From: Burkholderia sp. 9120
GTDB taxonomy: Bacteria; Pseudomonadota; Gammaproteobacteria; Burkholderiales; Burkholderiaceae
Length of the DNA: 64,000 nt
Direction: 5' to 3'
Assembly: GCF_000745015.1 (NCBI RefSeq)
Contig: NZ_JQNA01000002.1
Span: 2,976,001 to 3,040,000, forward strand
Of this stretch, positions 57,352 to 64,000 are shown in pieces. Every line of letters starts with the position of its first letter. Positions within the stretch are counted from its first letter, which is position 1. The notes under the pieces were generated by a model, which was not told where the DNA came from, searched no databases, and saw only the letters and a list, made by a program, of their open reading frames with translations. Position numbers and translations under genes: made by a program.

Positions 57352-57654
57352 TCAGAGCCAGTCGGCCACGCCGCCGTGCCGCGAACAGGTACCGCTGCGA
57401 TGCCGGCTGAAACTGTAGGTGCCGTCGCGGCAACGTGCGCTCGCGCCTTCGGGCGCCTTGCCGGACAGTGAGCGAGCCGGCGCGTGGACGGTGTTGCCGT
57501 CGCGATTCGTGTAGGTGTTGTGGTTGCTGAGGTTCGCTTCGTCCGGCGTTGTGCCGGGCGGCACATACGCGAACGCGGACGACATACTGAGCAGCAGCAC
57601 CGTGGCGACGGCCGCGCCACGGCGAAGGATCTGATTGAAGGCGGTGCCTTGCAT
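57352..57654 (-). CDS. Secreted DUF3761-domain protein
   Basis: A 100-residue exported protein. A signal peptide covers residues 1-29 (LRRGAAVATVLLLSMSSAFA). The mature part contains HAPARSLSGKAPEGASARCR and DGTYSFSRHRSGTCSRHGGV, the DUF3761 signature with two conserved cysteines that may form a disulfide. Function unknown. It stands between ettA and ugpC. Confidence 0.82.
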   Translation of the reverse strand: MQGTAFNQILRRGAAVATVLLLSMSSAFAYVPPGTTPDEANLSNHNTYTNRDGNTVHAPARSLSGKAPEGASARCRDGTYSFSRHRSGTCSRHGGVADWL

Positions 57655-57725
57655 GGTCTCTCAAGTCGTTGTTATGCCGGCCACGCCTGAGTGCGCGACT
57701 GTGCTTGCGGCAAACCGAAGCTCGC

Positions 57726-58814
57726 TCAGTTCGCGCGCCGTCCCGTCGCCGGATCGAAGAAGTGCAGGTGCTGCGCGGGTAGCGCCACTTGCAGCGCTTC
57801 GCCCGCCCCGGGCCGATGCGTATGCGGCAAGCGCACCGTCACGTCGTGCTTGCCCCAACGGCCGTGCGCGAGATTGTCCGCGCCGAGCAGTTCGCAGGAG
57901 TCGACCGTGAGCGTGGCGTGCGCGGCATTCGCGGCGCCCGGCGTCATGTGCTCCGGCCGGATGCCCAGCGTCCATTCACGTCCCGCCGCGACTTCGCGGC
58001 CGATCGACGGCACGTCCGTCAGCGGCAGCTTCGGGCCGTTGCCGGCCACTTCGAAACTCGAACCGTCGTCCGAGATCCGGCCGTCCAGCAGATTCATCCC
58101 CGGCGAACCGATAAAGCTCGCGACGAACACCGTGGCCGGCCGCTCGTAGACTTCGGTCGGCGCGCCGATCTGCTCGGCGTGGCCCTTGTTCATCACGATC
58201 ACGCGTTGCGCCAGCGTCATCGCTTCGATCTGATCGTGCGTCACGTACAGGCTGGTGGTGGCGAGGCGCGCATGCAGACGCTGGATTTCGAGCCGCATCT
58301 GCACGCGCAAACGGGCGTCGAGATTCGACAACGGTTCGTCGAACAGAAACACGGCAGGTTCGCGCACGATCGCGCGGCCCATCGCCACCCGTTGACGCTG
58401 GCCGCCCGACAGTTCGCGCGGCTTGCGTTGCAGCAAGGGTTCAAGTTCGAGAATCTGCGCGGCGGCCTGCACGCGCTTCGCGATCTGCGCCCGCTCGACG
58501 CCCGCGATCTTCAGCGCGTAGCCCATGTTTTCGGCCACGCTCATATGCGGGTACAGCGCGTAGTTCTGGAACACCATCGCGATGTTGCGGTCTTTCGGCT
58601 CCAACTTGTTGACGACCTTGCCGGCGATCGAAATGCTGCCCTCGGAGATGCCTTCCAGTCCCGCGACCATCCGCAGCAAGGTGGATTTGCCGCAGCCGGA
58701 CGGGCCGACCATCACGACGAATTCGCCGTCGGCGACGTCGACGTCGATGCCGTGCAGCACGAACTGTTTGCCGTCGTAGGTCTTTTTAACGCCTTGCAGA
58801 GTCAGTGCAGCCAT
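57726..58814 (-). CDS. ugpC: sn-Glycerol-3-phosphate importer ATPase UgpC
   Basis: A 362-residue CUT1-type sugar-phosphate ATPase. Walker A is VGPSGCGKST near residue 36, the signature ELSGGQRQRVAMGRAIV and Walker B FLFDEPLSNLDA, then the H-loop in SLYVTHDQIEAM. A C-terminal OB-like regulatory domain follows (TLGIRPEHMTPG). It is the last gene of the ugpBAEC unit. The 105-base gap from ugpE has no other feature. Confidence 0.95.
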   Translation of the reverse strand: MAALTLQGVKKTYDGKQFVLHGIDVDVADGEFVVMVGPSGCGKSTLLRMVAGLEGISEGSISIAGKVVNKLEPKDRNIAMVFQNYALYPHMSVAENMGYALKIAGVERAQIAKRVQAAAQILELEPLLQRKPRELSGGQRQRVAMGRAIVREPAVFLFDEPLSNLDARLRVQMRLEIQRLHARLATTSLYVTHDQIEAMTLAQRVIVMNKGHAEQIGAPTEVYERPATVFVASFIGSPGMNLLDGRISDDGSSFEVAGNGPKLPLTDVPSIGREVAAGREWTLGIRPEHMTPGAANAAHATLTVDSCELLGADNLAHGRWGKHDVTVRLPHTHRPGAGEALQVALPAQHLHFFDPATGRRAN

Positions 58815-58919
58815 GCCGTTTTAGCCTTTCGTTGCTTGCCGCGTAGCGCGCGGCGTTGTCTCGGTGTTGCGCTGGTGTTGTGCTGGTGTTGCCGATCGCC
58901 ATGCCAGGAGCCGTGCGGC

Positions 58920-59765
58920 TCACTTCTCCGTATCCACGAGCCCACGCACGAACCAGCGCTGCATCGTCAGCACGACCGCGAGCGGCGGCAGGATCGCGAG
59001 CAGCGTCGCGGTCATCACGAGATGCCATTCGGTCGCGGTGTCGCCGGACGCGATCATGCTCTTGATGCCGACCACCGCCGTCGTCAGCGATTGCTGGCTG
59101 GAGATCAGGATCGGCCACAGATACTGATTCCAGCCGTAAATGAAGGTGATCACGAAGAGCGCCGCCATGTTCGTCTTCGACAGCGGCAATACCACGTCCC
59201 AGAAGAAACGCATGGCGCCCGCACCGTCGATGCGCGCCGCTTCCATCAACTCGTCCGGCAGCGTCATGAAGAACTGGCGGAACAGGAACGTCGCGGTGGC
59301 CGACGCGATCAGCGGCAGCGTCAAGCCGCTATACGTGTTGCCCAGATGCATGGACGTGACGACCTGCACGGTCGGGAAGATCCGCACTTCGACCGGCAGC
59401 ATCAGCGTGATGAAGATCAGCCAGAACGCGAGATTGCGGAACGGAAAGCGGAAGAACACGATCGCGTACGCGGAGATCATTGACACGGAGATCTTGCCGA
59501 TCGCAATTGCCAGCGCCATCACGAGGCTGTTCAGCAGCATGCGGCCGAACGGCGCGGCGGCGTTGCCGCTGCCCTGCGACCAGACGGTCGCGATGTTCTC
59601 GAACAGATGGGTGCTCGGCACCAGCGAGAGCGGCACGCTGAACACTTCGTGTTCGCTCATGGTCGCTGCGCAAAACGCGACGTACACCGGAAACACCACC
59701 AGCACGACGCCCACAAGCAGCACCGCATGGCAGAAGAGGTCGAAACCGCGGCGGTTCTCGATCAT
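58920..59765 (-). CDS. ugpE: Glycerol-3-phosphate importer permease UgpE
   Basis: A 281-residue permease with six helices. The EAA loop is in [20 protein letters not shown]. It begins with the first helix [19 protein letters not shown]. ugpA overlaps its start by ATGA at 59762-59765. Together with UgpA it forms the membrane channel for glycerol-3-phosphate and glycerophosphodiesters. Confidence 0.95.
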   Translation of the reverse strand: MIENRRGFDLFCHAVLLVGVVLVVFPVYVAFCAATMSEHEVFSVPLSLVPSTHLFENIATVWSQGSGNAAAPFGRMLLNSLVMALAIAIGKISVSMISAYAIVFFRFPFRNLAFWLIFITLMLPVEVRIFPTVQVVTSMHLGNTYSGLTLPLIASATATFLFRQFFMTLPDELMEAARIDGAGAMRFFWDVVLPLSKTNMAALFVITFIYGWNQYLWPILISSQQSLTTAVVGIKSMIASGDTATEWHLVMTATLLAILPPLAVVLTMQRWFVRGLVDTEK

Positions 59766-60646
59766 GAGTATTGAACCTTGCGTTCGATAAAGCGGAATTG
59801 CACGACCGTCAGCGCGACGACGATCACCATCAGGATCACCGATTGCGCGCCGGAACTGCCGATGTCGAGTCCCTGGAAGCCTTCGGCGAAGATCTTGTAG
59901 ATCAGCGTGCGGGTGGCTTGCGCGGGGCCGCCGCCGGTGGCCGCGTCGATCACCGGGAAGGTGTCGAAGAACGCATAGGTGATGTTGATCACCAGCAGGA
60001 AGAAGCTGGTCGGCGACAGCAGCGGCAACGCAATGCCGAAGAAGCGTCGCACCGGACCGGCGCCGTCGATCGCCGCCGCTTCGATCAGCGAACGCGGAAT
60101 CGCCTGCAAGCCGGCGTAGAAGAACAGGAAGTTATAGCTGACCTGCTGCCAGACGGAGGCCAGCACGACCAGGAACATCGCCTGGCCCGCGTTCAACGCG
60201 TGATTCCAGACAATGCCGTATTTAGCGAGCGCGTAAGTGACGAGGCCGATGCTCGGATTGAACAGGAACGACCACAGCACGGCGGCGATCGCGGGCGCGA
60301 CCGCATACGGCCAGATCAGCAGTGTTCGGTAGACCTTCGCGCCGCGCACCACGCGATCCGCGCAGACCGCCAGCAGCAGCGAGATCACCAGCCCCGACAC
60401 GGTGACGAGTGCGCAAAAAATCAGCGTCGTATAGAACGACGACAGATAGAGCGGATCGGCGAATAGTTGCTTGAAGTTCGCGAGCCCGACGAATTCGCTC
60501 GACGTGCCGAACGCGTCCTGACTCTGCGTGGACTGCCACAGCGCCTCGCCGGCCGGCCACAAAAAGAACAGCAGCGTGATCGCGAGTTGCGGTGCGACGA
60601 GCAGATAGGGCAGCAGGCTGGTGCCGAAGCTGGAGCGCTTTTCCAT
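59762..60646 (-). CDS. ugpA: Glycerol-3-phosphate importer permease UgpA
   Basis: A 294-residue permease with six helices, N-terminus [20 protein letters not shown] and EAA loop [20 protein letters not shown]. The final part [20 protein letters not shown] ends the last helix. It lies 100 bases after ugpB. Both permeases are full length with no frame breaks. Confidence 0.95.
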   Translation of the reverse strand: MEKRSSFGTSLLPYLLVAPQLAITLLFFLWPAGEALWQSTQSQDAFGTSSEFVGLANFKQLFADPLYLSSFYTTLIFCALVTVSGLVISLLLAVCADRVVRGAKVYRTLLIWPYAVAPAIAAVLWSFLFNPSIGLVTYALAKYGIVWNHALNAGQAMFLVVLASVWQQVSYNFLFFYAGLQAIPRSLIEAAAIDGAGPVRRFFGIALPLLSPTSFFLLVINITYAFFDTFPVIDAATGGGPAQATRTLIYKIFAEGFQGLDIGSSGAQSVILMVIVVALTVVQFRFIERKVQYS

Positions 60647-60746
60647 CGAATCTTCCCAAGGTTCCGCAGTGACTGCGAGTTCCGGCGCGGTCGTACCGGA
60701 ACCCGGCTCGCGCGCGCTACGTAGCGCGCGCGAGCCCGTTGCTCAC

Positions 60747-62072
60747 TTAGTTGCCGGCTTTCTCGAAGCGGCGCAGCAGGTCATCGCCACGCGAGACGGA
60801 CGAGTCGAGCGCCTGTTGCGGCGTCTTCTTGTCCGCCCAGACCTGTTCGAGTTCTTCGTCGATCACGGTGCGGATCTGCGGCATGTTGCCCAGACGCAGG
60901 CCCTTCGTGTACGGCAGCGGCGGCTTGTTGAGCATCTGCTTGATCGCGGTGTCGCTGCCCGGGTTCTTCTCGTAGAAGCCTTGTTGCTGCGTCAACTGAT
61001 ACGCGGCGGTGGTCACCGGCAGGTAGCCGGTATCCTGGTGCCACTTCGCGGCAACCGGCGCCGACGACAGGTACGCGAGGAACTTCGCCACGCCCTTGTA
61101 CGTTGCCGGATCCTTGCCCGACAACACCCACAGGCTCGCTCCGCCGATGATCGCATTCTGCGGCGCGCCCTTCACGCTCGCGTCGTACGGCATCATGCCG
61201 GTGCCGAAATTGAACTTCGCGTACTTCTTGATGGTGGCGAGCGACCCCGACGAATTCGTGATGATCCCGCAGTCGCCGCTATAGAACTTCGACACCGGTT
61301 CGTCCTTGCGGCCGACATAGGTGAAGGTGCCTTCCTTCTGCATGTTCTGCAGGAACTGGATGTGCGCGACCTGCAGCGGCTTGTTGAATTCGAGCTGCGC
61401 ATCCGCGCCGTCGAAGCCGTTGTTCTTCGACGCGAACGGCACGCCGTGCCACGCGCTGTAGTTCTCGAGCTGAATCCAGCTCTGCCAGCCCGACGAGTAA
61501 CCGCACGCCATGCCCGACGCTTTCAGCTTCTGCGCGTCGGTTTGCAGTTCGGCCCAGGTTTTCGGCGGCTGGTTCGGATCGAGGCCCGCTTTCTTGAAGG
61601 CGTCCTTGTTGTAGTACAGCACTGGCGTCGAGCTGTTGAACGGCATCGAGATCAGCTCGCCGGTCTTCGCGTCGCTGTAATAGCTGGCGATGGTCGGCAC
61701 GAAGGCCTTCACGTCGAGCGGCACGCCGGCCTGCTTGAACACGTCCGAGACCGGGATCACGGCCTTCTTGGCCTGCATCATCGTGGCGGTGCCGACTTCG
61801 TAGACCTGCAGGATCGCGGGCGCGTTGCCGGCGCGATACGCGGCGATACCGGCGGCGAGCGTCTGGTCGTAGGAGCCTTTGAACACCGGCACGATCTTGT
61901 AGTCGCTTTGCGACGCGTTGAAGGCGTTGGCGATATCGTTCAGACGTTCGCCCAACGCGGCTTCCATGCCGTGCCAGAACTGGATTTCAGTCGCGGCCTG
62001 GGCCGCCTGGCTGACGCCGACGCTCAACACGGCGGCTACGGAAAGCGTACGGAACAGCGGCTTGAAACTCAT
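60747..62072 (-). CDS. ugpB: Glycerol-3-phosphate-binding periplasmic protein UgpB
   Basis: A 441-residue binding protein. The signal peptide runs to about residue 26 ([12 protein letters not shown]), followed by [20 protein letters not shown], characteristic of UgpB. Other conserved parts are [20 protein letters not shown] and [13 protein letters not shown]. An AGGAGA site precedes the ATG, and a strong hairpin (62090-62121) lies 17 bases upstream of the start. In E. coli the operon answers to phosphate limitation; a Pho box is not clear here. Confidence 0.95.
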   Translation of the reverse strand: MSFKPLFRTLSVAAVLSVGVSQAAQAATEIQFWHGMEAALGERLNDIANAFNASQSDYKIVPVFKGSYDQTLAAGIAAYRAGNAPAILQVYEVGTATMMQAKKAVIPVSDVFKQAGVPLDVKAFVPTIASYYSDAKTGELISMPFNSSTPVLYYNKDAFKKAGLDPNQPPKTWAELQTDAQKLKASGMACGYSSGWQSWIQLENYSAWHGVPFASKNNGFDGADAQLEFNKPLQVAHIQFLQNMQKEGTFTYVGRKDEPVSKFYSGDCGIITNSSGSLATIKKYAKFNFGTGMMPYDASVKGAPQNAIIGGASLWVLSGKDPATYKGVAKFLAYLSSAPVAAKWHQDTGYLPVTTAAYQLTQQQGFYEKNPGSDTAIKQMLNKPPLPYTKGLRLGNMPQIRTVIDEELEQVWADKKTPQQALDSSVSRGDDLLRRFEKAGN

Positions 62073-62089
62073 CGATGTGTCTCCTGTCG

Positions 62090-62121
62090 ACCCGAGTTGG
62101 CGCTCTAGCGCTTACTCGGGT
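62090..62121 (-). promoter_or_regulatory. Symmetric hairpin in the ugpB leader
   Basis: ACCCGAGT (62090-62097) pairs with ACTCGGGT (62114-62121), and inside it GCGCT (62100-62104) pairs with AGCGC (62107-62111), so 13 of 16 positions in each half pair. It is not followed by a T tract on the minus strand and sits right before the Shine-Dalgarno site. It could be an RNA regulator of translation or a DNA operator. Confidence 0.7.
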
Positions 62122-62436
62122 CCCATGCAAGATCCTTGCGGATCGGATCGGGCGCGATTGCGAATCGCGCGATTCTAGTTGTGTTCGATGACAGTCCGGC
62201 GTCGATGGCCGGGCGGCGTGGCGCGCTTTGGGCGGGCGCCGACTGCGGCAATTTAACATCGGCTGTCACGAAACGGAAACATGGGCGTCTGGATAACGTT
62301 TTGCGTGAGGTCAACGTGAAGGCACGCTCGCTGGACCTGGCGGCCGATGGGTTGGCATGATGGATGGAGAAACGGGAGCGTGCTTTACGCGATGGGCGGC
62401 ACGCATGCGTCATGTGACTTTTAATCAGGATTCCAG
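62122..62436. other. Divergent promoter region of ugpB and the GDPD-like lipoprotein
   Basis: A 315-base stretch without a supported gene. It must hold promoters for both neighbours. I see no clear -35/-10 pair or Pho box. Short open frames on both strands have no ribosome site or homology. Confidence 0.4.
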
Positions 62437-63411
62437 ATGCTTGATTGGGTGCGGCGGGTGGTGGGTGGTTCGATACTGGGTCTCGTATTGGCGGGTTGCT
62501 CGTTTGCGCCGGGAACTTCTGGGAGCGTCGCGAAGCCCTTTACGACGCTGCCAAAAATCATCGCGCACCGAGGCGGCACCGGCGACGCGCCGGAAAATAC
62601 GCTGGAGGCGATCCGTCTGTCGGTCGAGCATCGCGCCGACGTGATGTGGCTGTCGGTGCAGTTGAGCAAAGAGGGGGTGCCGGTTCTGTATCGGCCGGCG
62701 GATCTGTCGGCGCTGACGGACGCGAAGGGCCCGGTGTCGGCTTACACCGTGGCTGAACTCGCGCGCGTGAACGCCGGTTGGAGCTTCCGTCAGGGCGACG
62801 CGTATCCGTATCGCGATCGTCCTGTCGGCATTCCGACGCTGCGTGAAGCGCTGCGCGCCGTGCCGCGAACCATGCCGGTGATCCTCGACATGAAGGCATT
62901 GCCTGCCGGCGCGCAGACGCAAGCGGTGGCACATGTGCTCGATGAGGAGCAGGCGTGGTCGCGAGTGTCGATCTACTCGACCGAAGCGGATTATCAACAG
63001 ACTTTCGCGGCGTATCCGCGCGCAAAACTATTCGAATCGCGCGATGCCACGCGTGGACGCCTGGTGCGCGTACTGTTGAATCAAGGCTGCGTAGACGCGC
63101 CGGCCGAACATGCCATGAGCGCGTTCGAACTGCGTCGCGCATTGACGGTGGTGGAGAAGTTCGCGCTGGGAGAGGGGCGGTCGGACGTGCAGGCTACGTT
63201 GTGGACGCCGGCAACCGTCGCGTGTTTCCGGCAAAAGGCCGACGTGCAAATCGTCGCGATTGCGGTGAACAGCGCGGATGATTATCGGACGGCCGCGTGT
63301 CTCGGGATCGATGCAGTCCTGGCGGATTCGCCCTTGAAAATGGTGGGCGTGCGCGATGGCATGACGTTGCCGCTGCACTGTGAACGGGCTGGGGCGGTGG
63401 GCGGTCAGTAA
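62437..63411 (+). CDS. Glycerophosphodiesterase-like lipoprotein with degenerate active site
   Basis: A 324-residue protein with a lipoprotein signal (GSILGLVLAGC, lipobox LAGC). It has the GDPD fold start IIAHRGGTGDAPENTLEAIR, with the first catalytic His and the Glu of ENT. The metal-binding ExD motif expected next is WLS in VMWLSVQLSKEGVPVL, and the second His-Asp is Tyr-Arg (LYRPADLS). So catalytic residues are missing, though the barrel continues (IPTLREALRAVPRTMPVILD). Position next to ugp suggests a link with glycerophosphodiesters, perhaps binding instead of cleavage. Confidence 0.85.
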   Translation: MLDWVRRVVGGSILGLVLAGCSFAPGTSGSVAKPFTTLPKIIAHRGGTGDAPENTLEAIRLSVEHRADVMWLSVQLSKEGVPVLYRPADLSALTDAKGPVSAYTVAELARVNAGWSFRQGDAYPYRDRPVGIPTLREALRAVPRTMPVILDMKALPAGAQTQAVAHVLDEEQAWSRVSIYSTEADYQQTFAAYPRAKLFESRDATRGRLVRVLLNQGCVDAPAEHAMSAFELRRALTVVEKFALGEGRSDVQATLWTPATVACFRQKADVQIVAIAVNSADDYRTAACLGIDAVLADSPLKMVGVRDGMTLPLHCERAGAVGGQ

Positions 63412-63428
63412 GACTCCCGGGCTCGTAG

Positions 63429-63779
63429 TCAGAGCTCGGAATACTTCGTCGCCGTCCCTTTAGATTTCTCTACCGGATAACGCTCTTCATTCAACGCCAC
63501 TTTCTCCATGGCGGCGTCGACCAGATCGAAGCCCGCCGTGTGAGCGACCAGCATCAGGTAAATGAACACGTCCGCGCATTCATGCTCCAGATGCTTTTTG
63601 CGCTTAGGATCGAGCAACAACGCATCCACTTCGGAATCGGTCTTCCACTGGATCGTTTCCAGCAACTCGCCGGCTTCGATGCTGGTCGACACGATCAGGT
63701 TGCGTAGCGTGTGAAACTGCTTCCAGTCGCGGGCCTCGCGGAACGCAAGCACCCGTTCGAGCAGATCGCTGTTGGTCAT
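63429..63779 (-). CDS. MazG-like nucleotide pyrophosphohydrolase
   Basis: A 116-residue all-helical NTP pyrophosphatase of the MazG/RS21-C6 type. Metal ligands appear as EAGELLETIQW and EHECADVFIYLML, the EXXE-12-EXXD pattern. It may hydrolyse dCTP or damaged nucleotides, as related small enzymes do. It is convergent with the lipoprotein gene. Confidence 0.88.
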   Translation of the reverse strand: MTNSDLLERVLAFREARDWKQFHTLRNLIVSTSIEAGELLETIQWKTDSEVDALLLDPKRKKHLEHECADVFIYLMLVAHTAGFDLVDAAMEKVALNEERYPVEKSKGTATKYSEL

Positions 63780-63805
63780 GGTTGGACTCTCCGTTGCTGA
63801 AAAAG

Positions 63806-63830
63806 AAAAAGCCCGTTATTAACGGGCTTT
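63806..63830 (-). terminator. Intrinsic terminator of ychF
   Basis: GCCCGTTA (63811-63818) pairs with TAACGGGC (63820-63827). On the minus strand the stem is followed by T5-C-T5. It lies downstream of ychF and just before the MazG-like gene. Confidence 0.85.
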
Positions 63831-63895
63831 GATGGGCTTGCGCGGGCTTTAGCGGGGTGGTGAGATCGCGATGGATCTGCCTGCCGTGCCGAACC

Positions 63896-64000
63896 TTAAA
63901 CGTTGAACAGGAAGTTCATCACGTCGCCATCATGCACGACGTATTCCTTGCCTTCAGCACGCATCTTGCCGGCTTCTTTCGCGCCTTGCTCACCCTTATA
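63896..64000 (-). CDS. ychF: Ribosome-binding ATPase YchF (3' end only)
   Basis: The last 34 codons of a minus-strand gene leaving the right edge, ending at TAA 63896-63898. The sequence ends [20 protein letters not shown] followed by FLFNV, the C-terminal TGS-domain end of YchF/Obg-like ATPases. The G domain lies outside the window. Confidence 0.85.
   Translation of the reverse strand, partial: YKGEQGAKEAGKMRAEGKEYVVHDGDVMNFLFNV

Noticed and set aside
57120..57620. 167-residue in-frame extension upstream of EttA
   Set aside because: Arg/Pro-rich, antisense to the DUF3761 coding region, and EttA has its normal length and start at 57119.

Overview
This window is high-GC, gene-dense chromosomal DNA from a betaproteobacterium of the family Burkholderiaceae, most likely Paraburkholderia. 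The evidence is the fused-order gene neighbourhoods (mlaFEDACB - ABC-2 exporter - ibaG - murA - hisGDCB - marC - hisHAFIE - tatABC, then petABC - sspAB), a ThiE with a long N-terminal extension, and strong third-position GC bias. It reads as core genome. I see no insertion sequence, prophage, CRISPR array, toxin-antitoxin pair or defence island, so no large undescribed system is claimed. The unusual signals are small: a translated repeat, a frameshift, degenerate enzymes and unannotated RNA or operator structures.

Region 1 (1-4.9 kb): a partial SbmA/BacA-type membrane protein on the minus strand faces a thiamine operon controlled by a clear TPP riboswitch (1134-1241). A possible 37-codon leader ORF overlaps the thiO start. 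thiO-thiS-thiG-thiE make the thiazole moiety and join it to the pyrimidine. Region 2 (4.9-12.7 kb): the Mla phospholipid-transport operon, an ABC-2 exporter pair, ibaG and murA form an envelope cluster that runs by an ATGA overlap directly into hisG. Region 3 (12.7-23.8 kb): the histidine pathway (hisG, D, C, B, H, A, F, I, E) with marC embedded, then a small membrane protein, a HIT protein and tatABC. hisE carries a one-base deletion. A terminator closes the block.

Region 4 (23.8-30.3 kb): a membrane-anchored HtrA protease diverges from a Nif3-family gene, followed by the cytochrome bc1 complex (petABC), sspA, sspB, tRNA-Thr(TGT) and a terminator. The Rieske protein has a twin-arginine N-terminus, so it is a likely client of the Tat genes just upstream. 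Region 5 (30.3-45.8 kb): single genes for regulators, methyltransferases, a flavoprotein, transporters, a nitroreductase, an Hsp70-like protein, a cold-shock protein and an extradiol dioxygenase. A TetR/MFS pair has a well-formed divergent operator, and a 37-bp repeat occurs twice, once translated inside the flavoprotein.

Region 6 (45.8-57.7 kb): ubiX, grxD, prmC, prfA and hemA on the minus strand (prmC methylates the prfA product), an orphan response regulator with Glu at the phosphoacceptor position, an aminopeptidase P, a HAD phosphatase, an AsmA-like protein, ettA and a DUF3761 protein. Region 7 (57.7-64 kb): the glycerol-3-phosphate ABC importer ugpBAEC with a strong hairpin just upstream of ugpB, a divergent glycerophosphodiesterase-like lipoprotein that lacks most catalytic residues, a MazG-like pyrophosphohydrolase and the 3' end of ychF.
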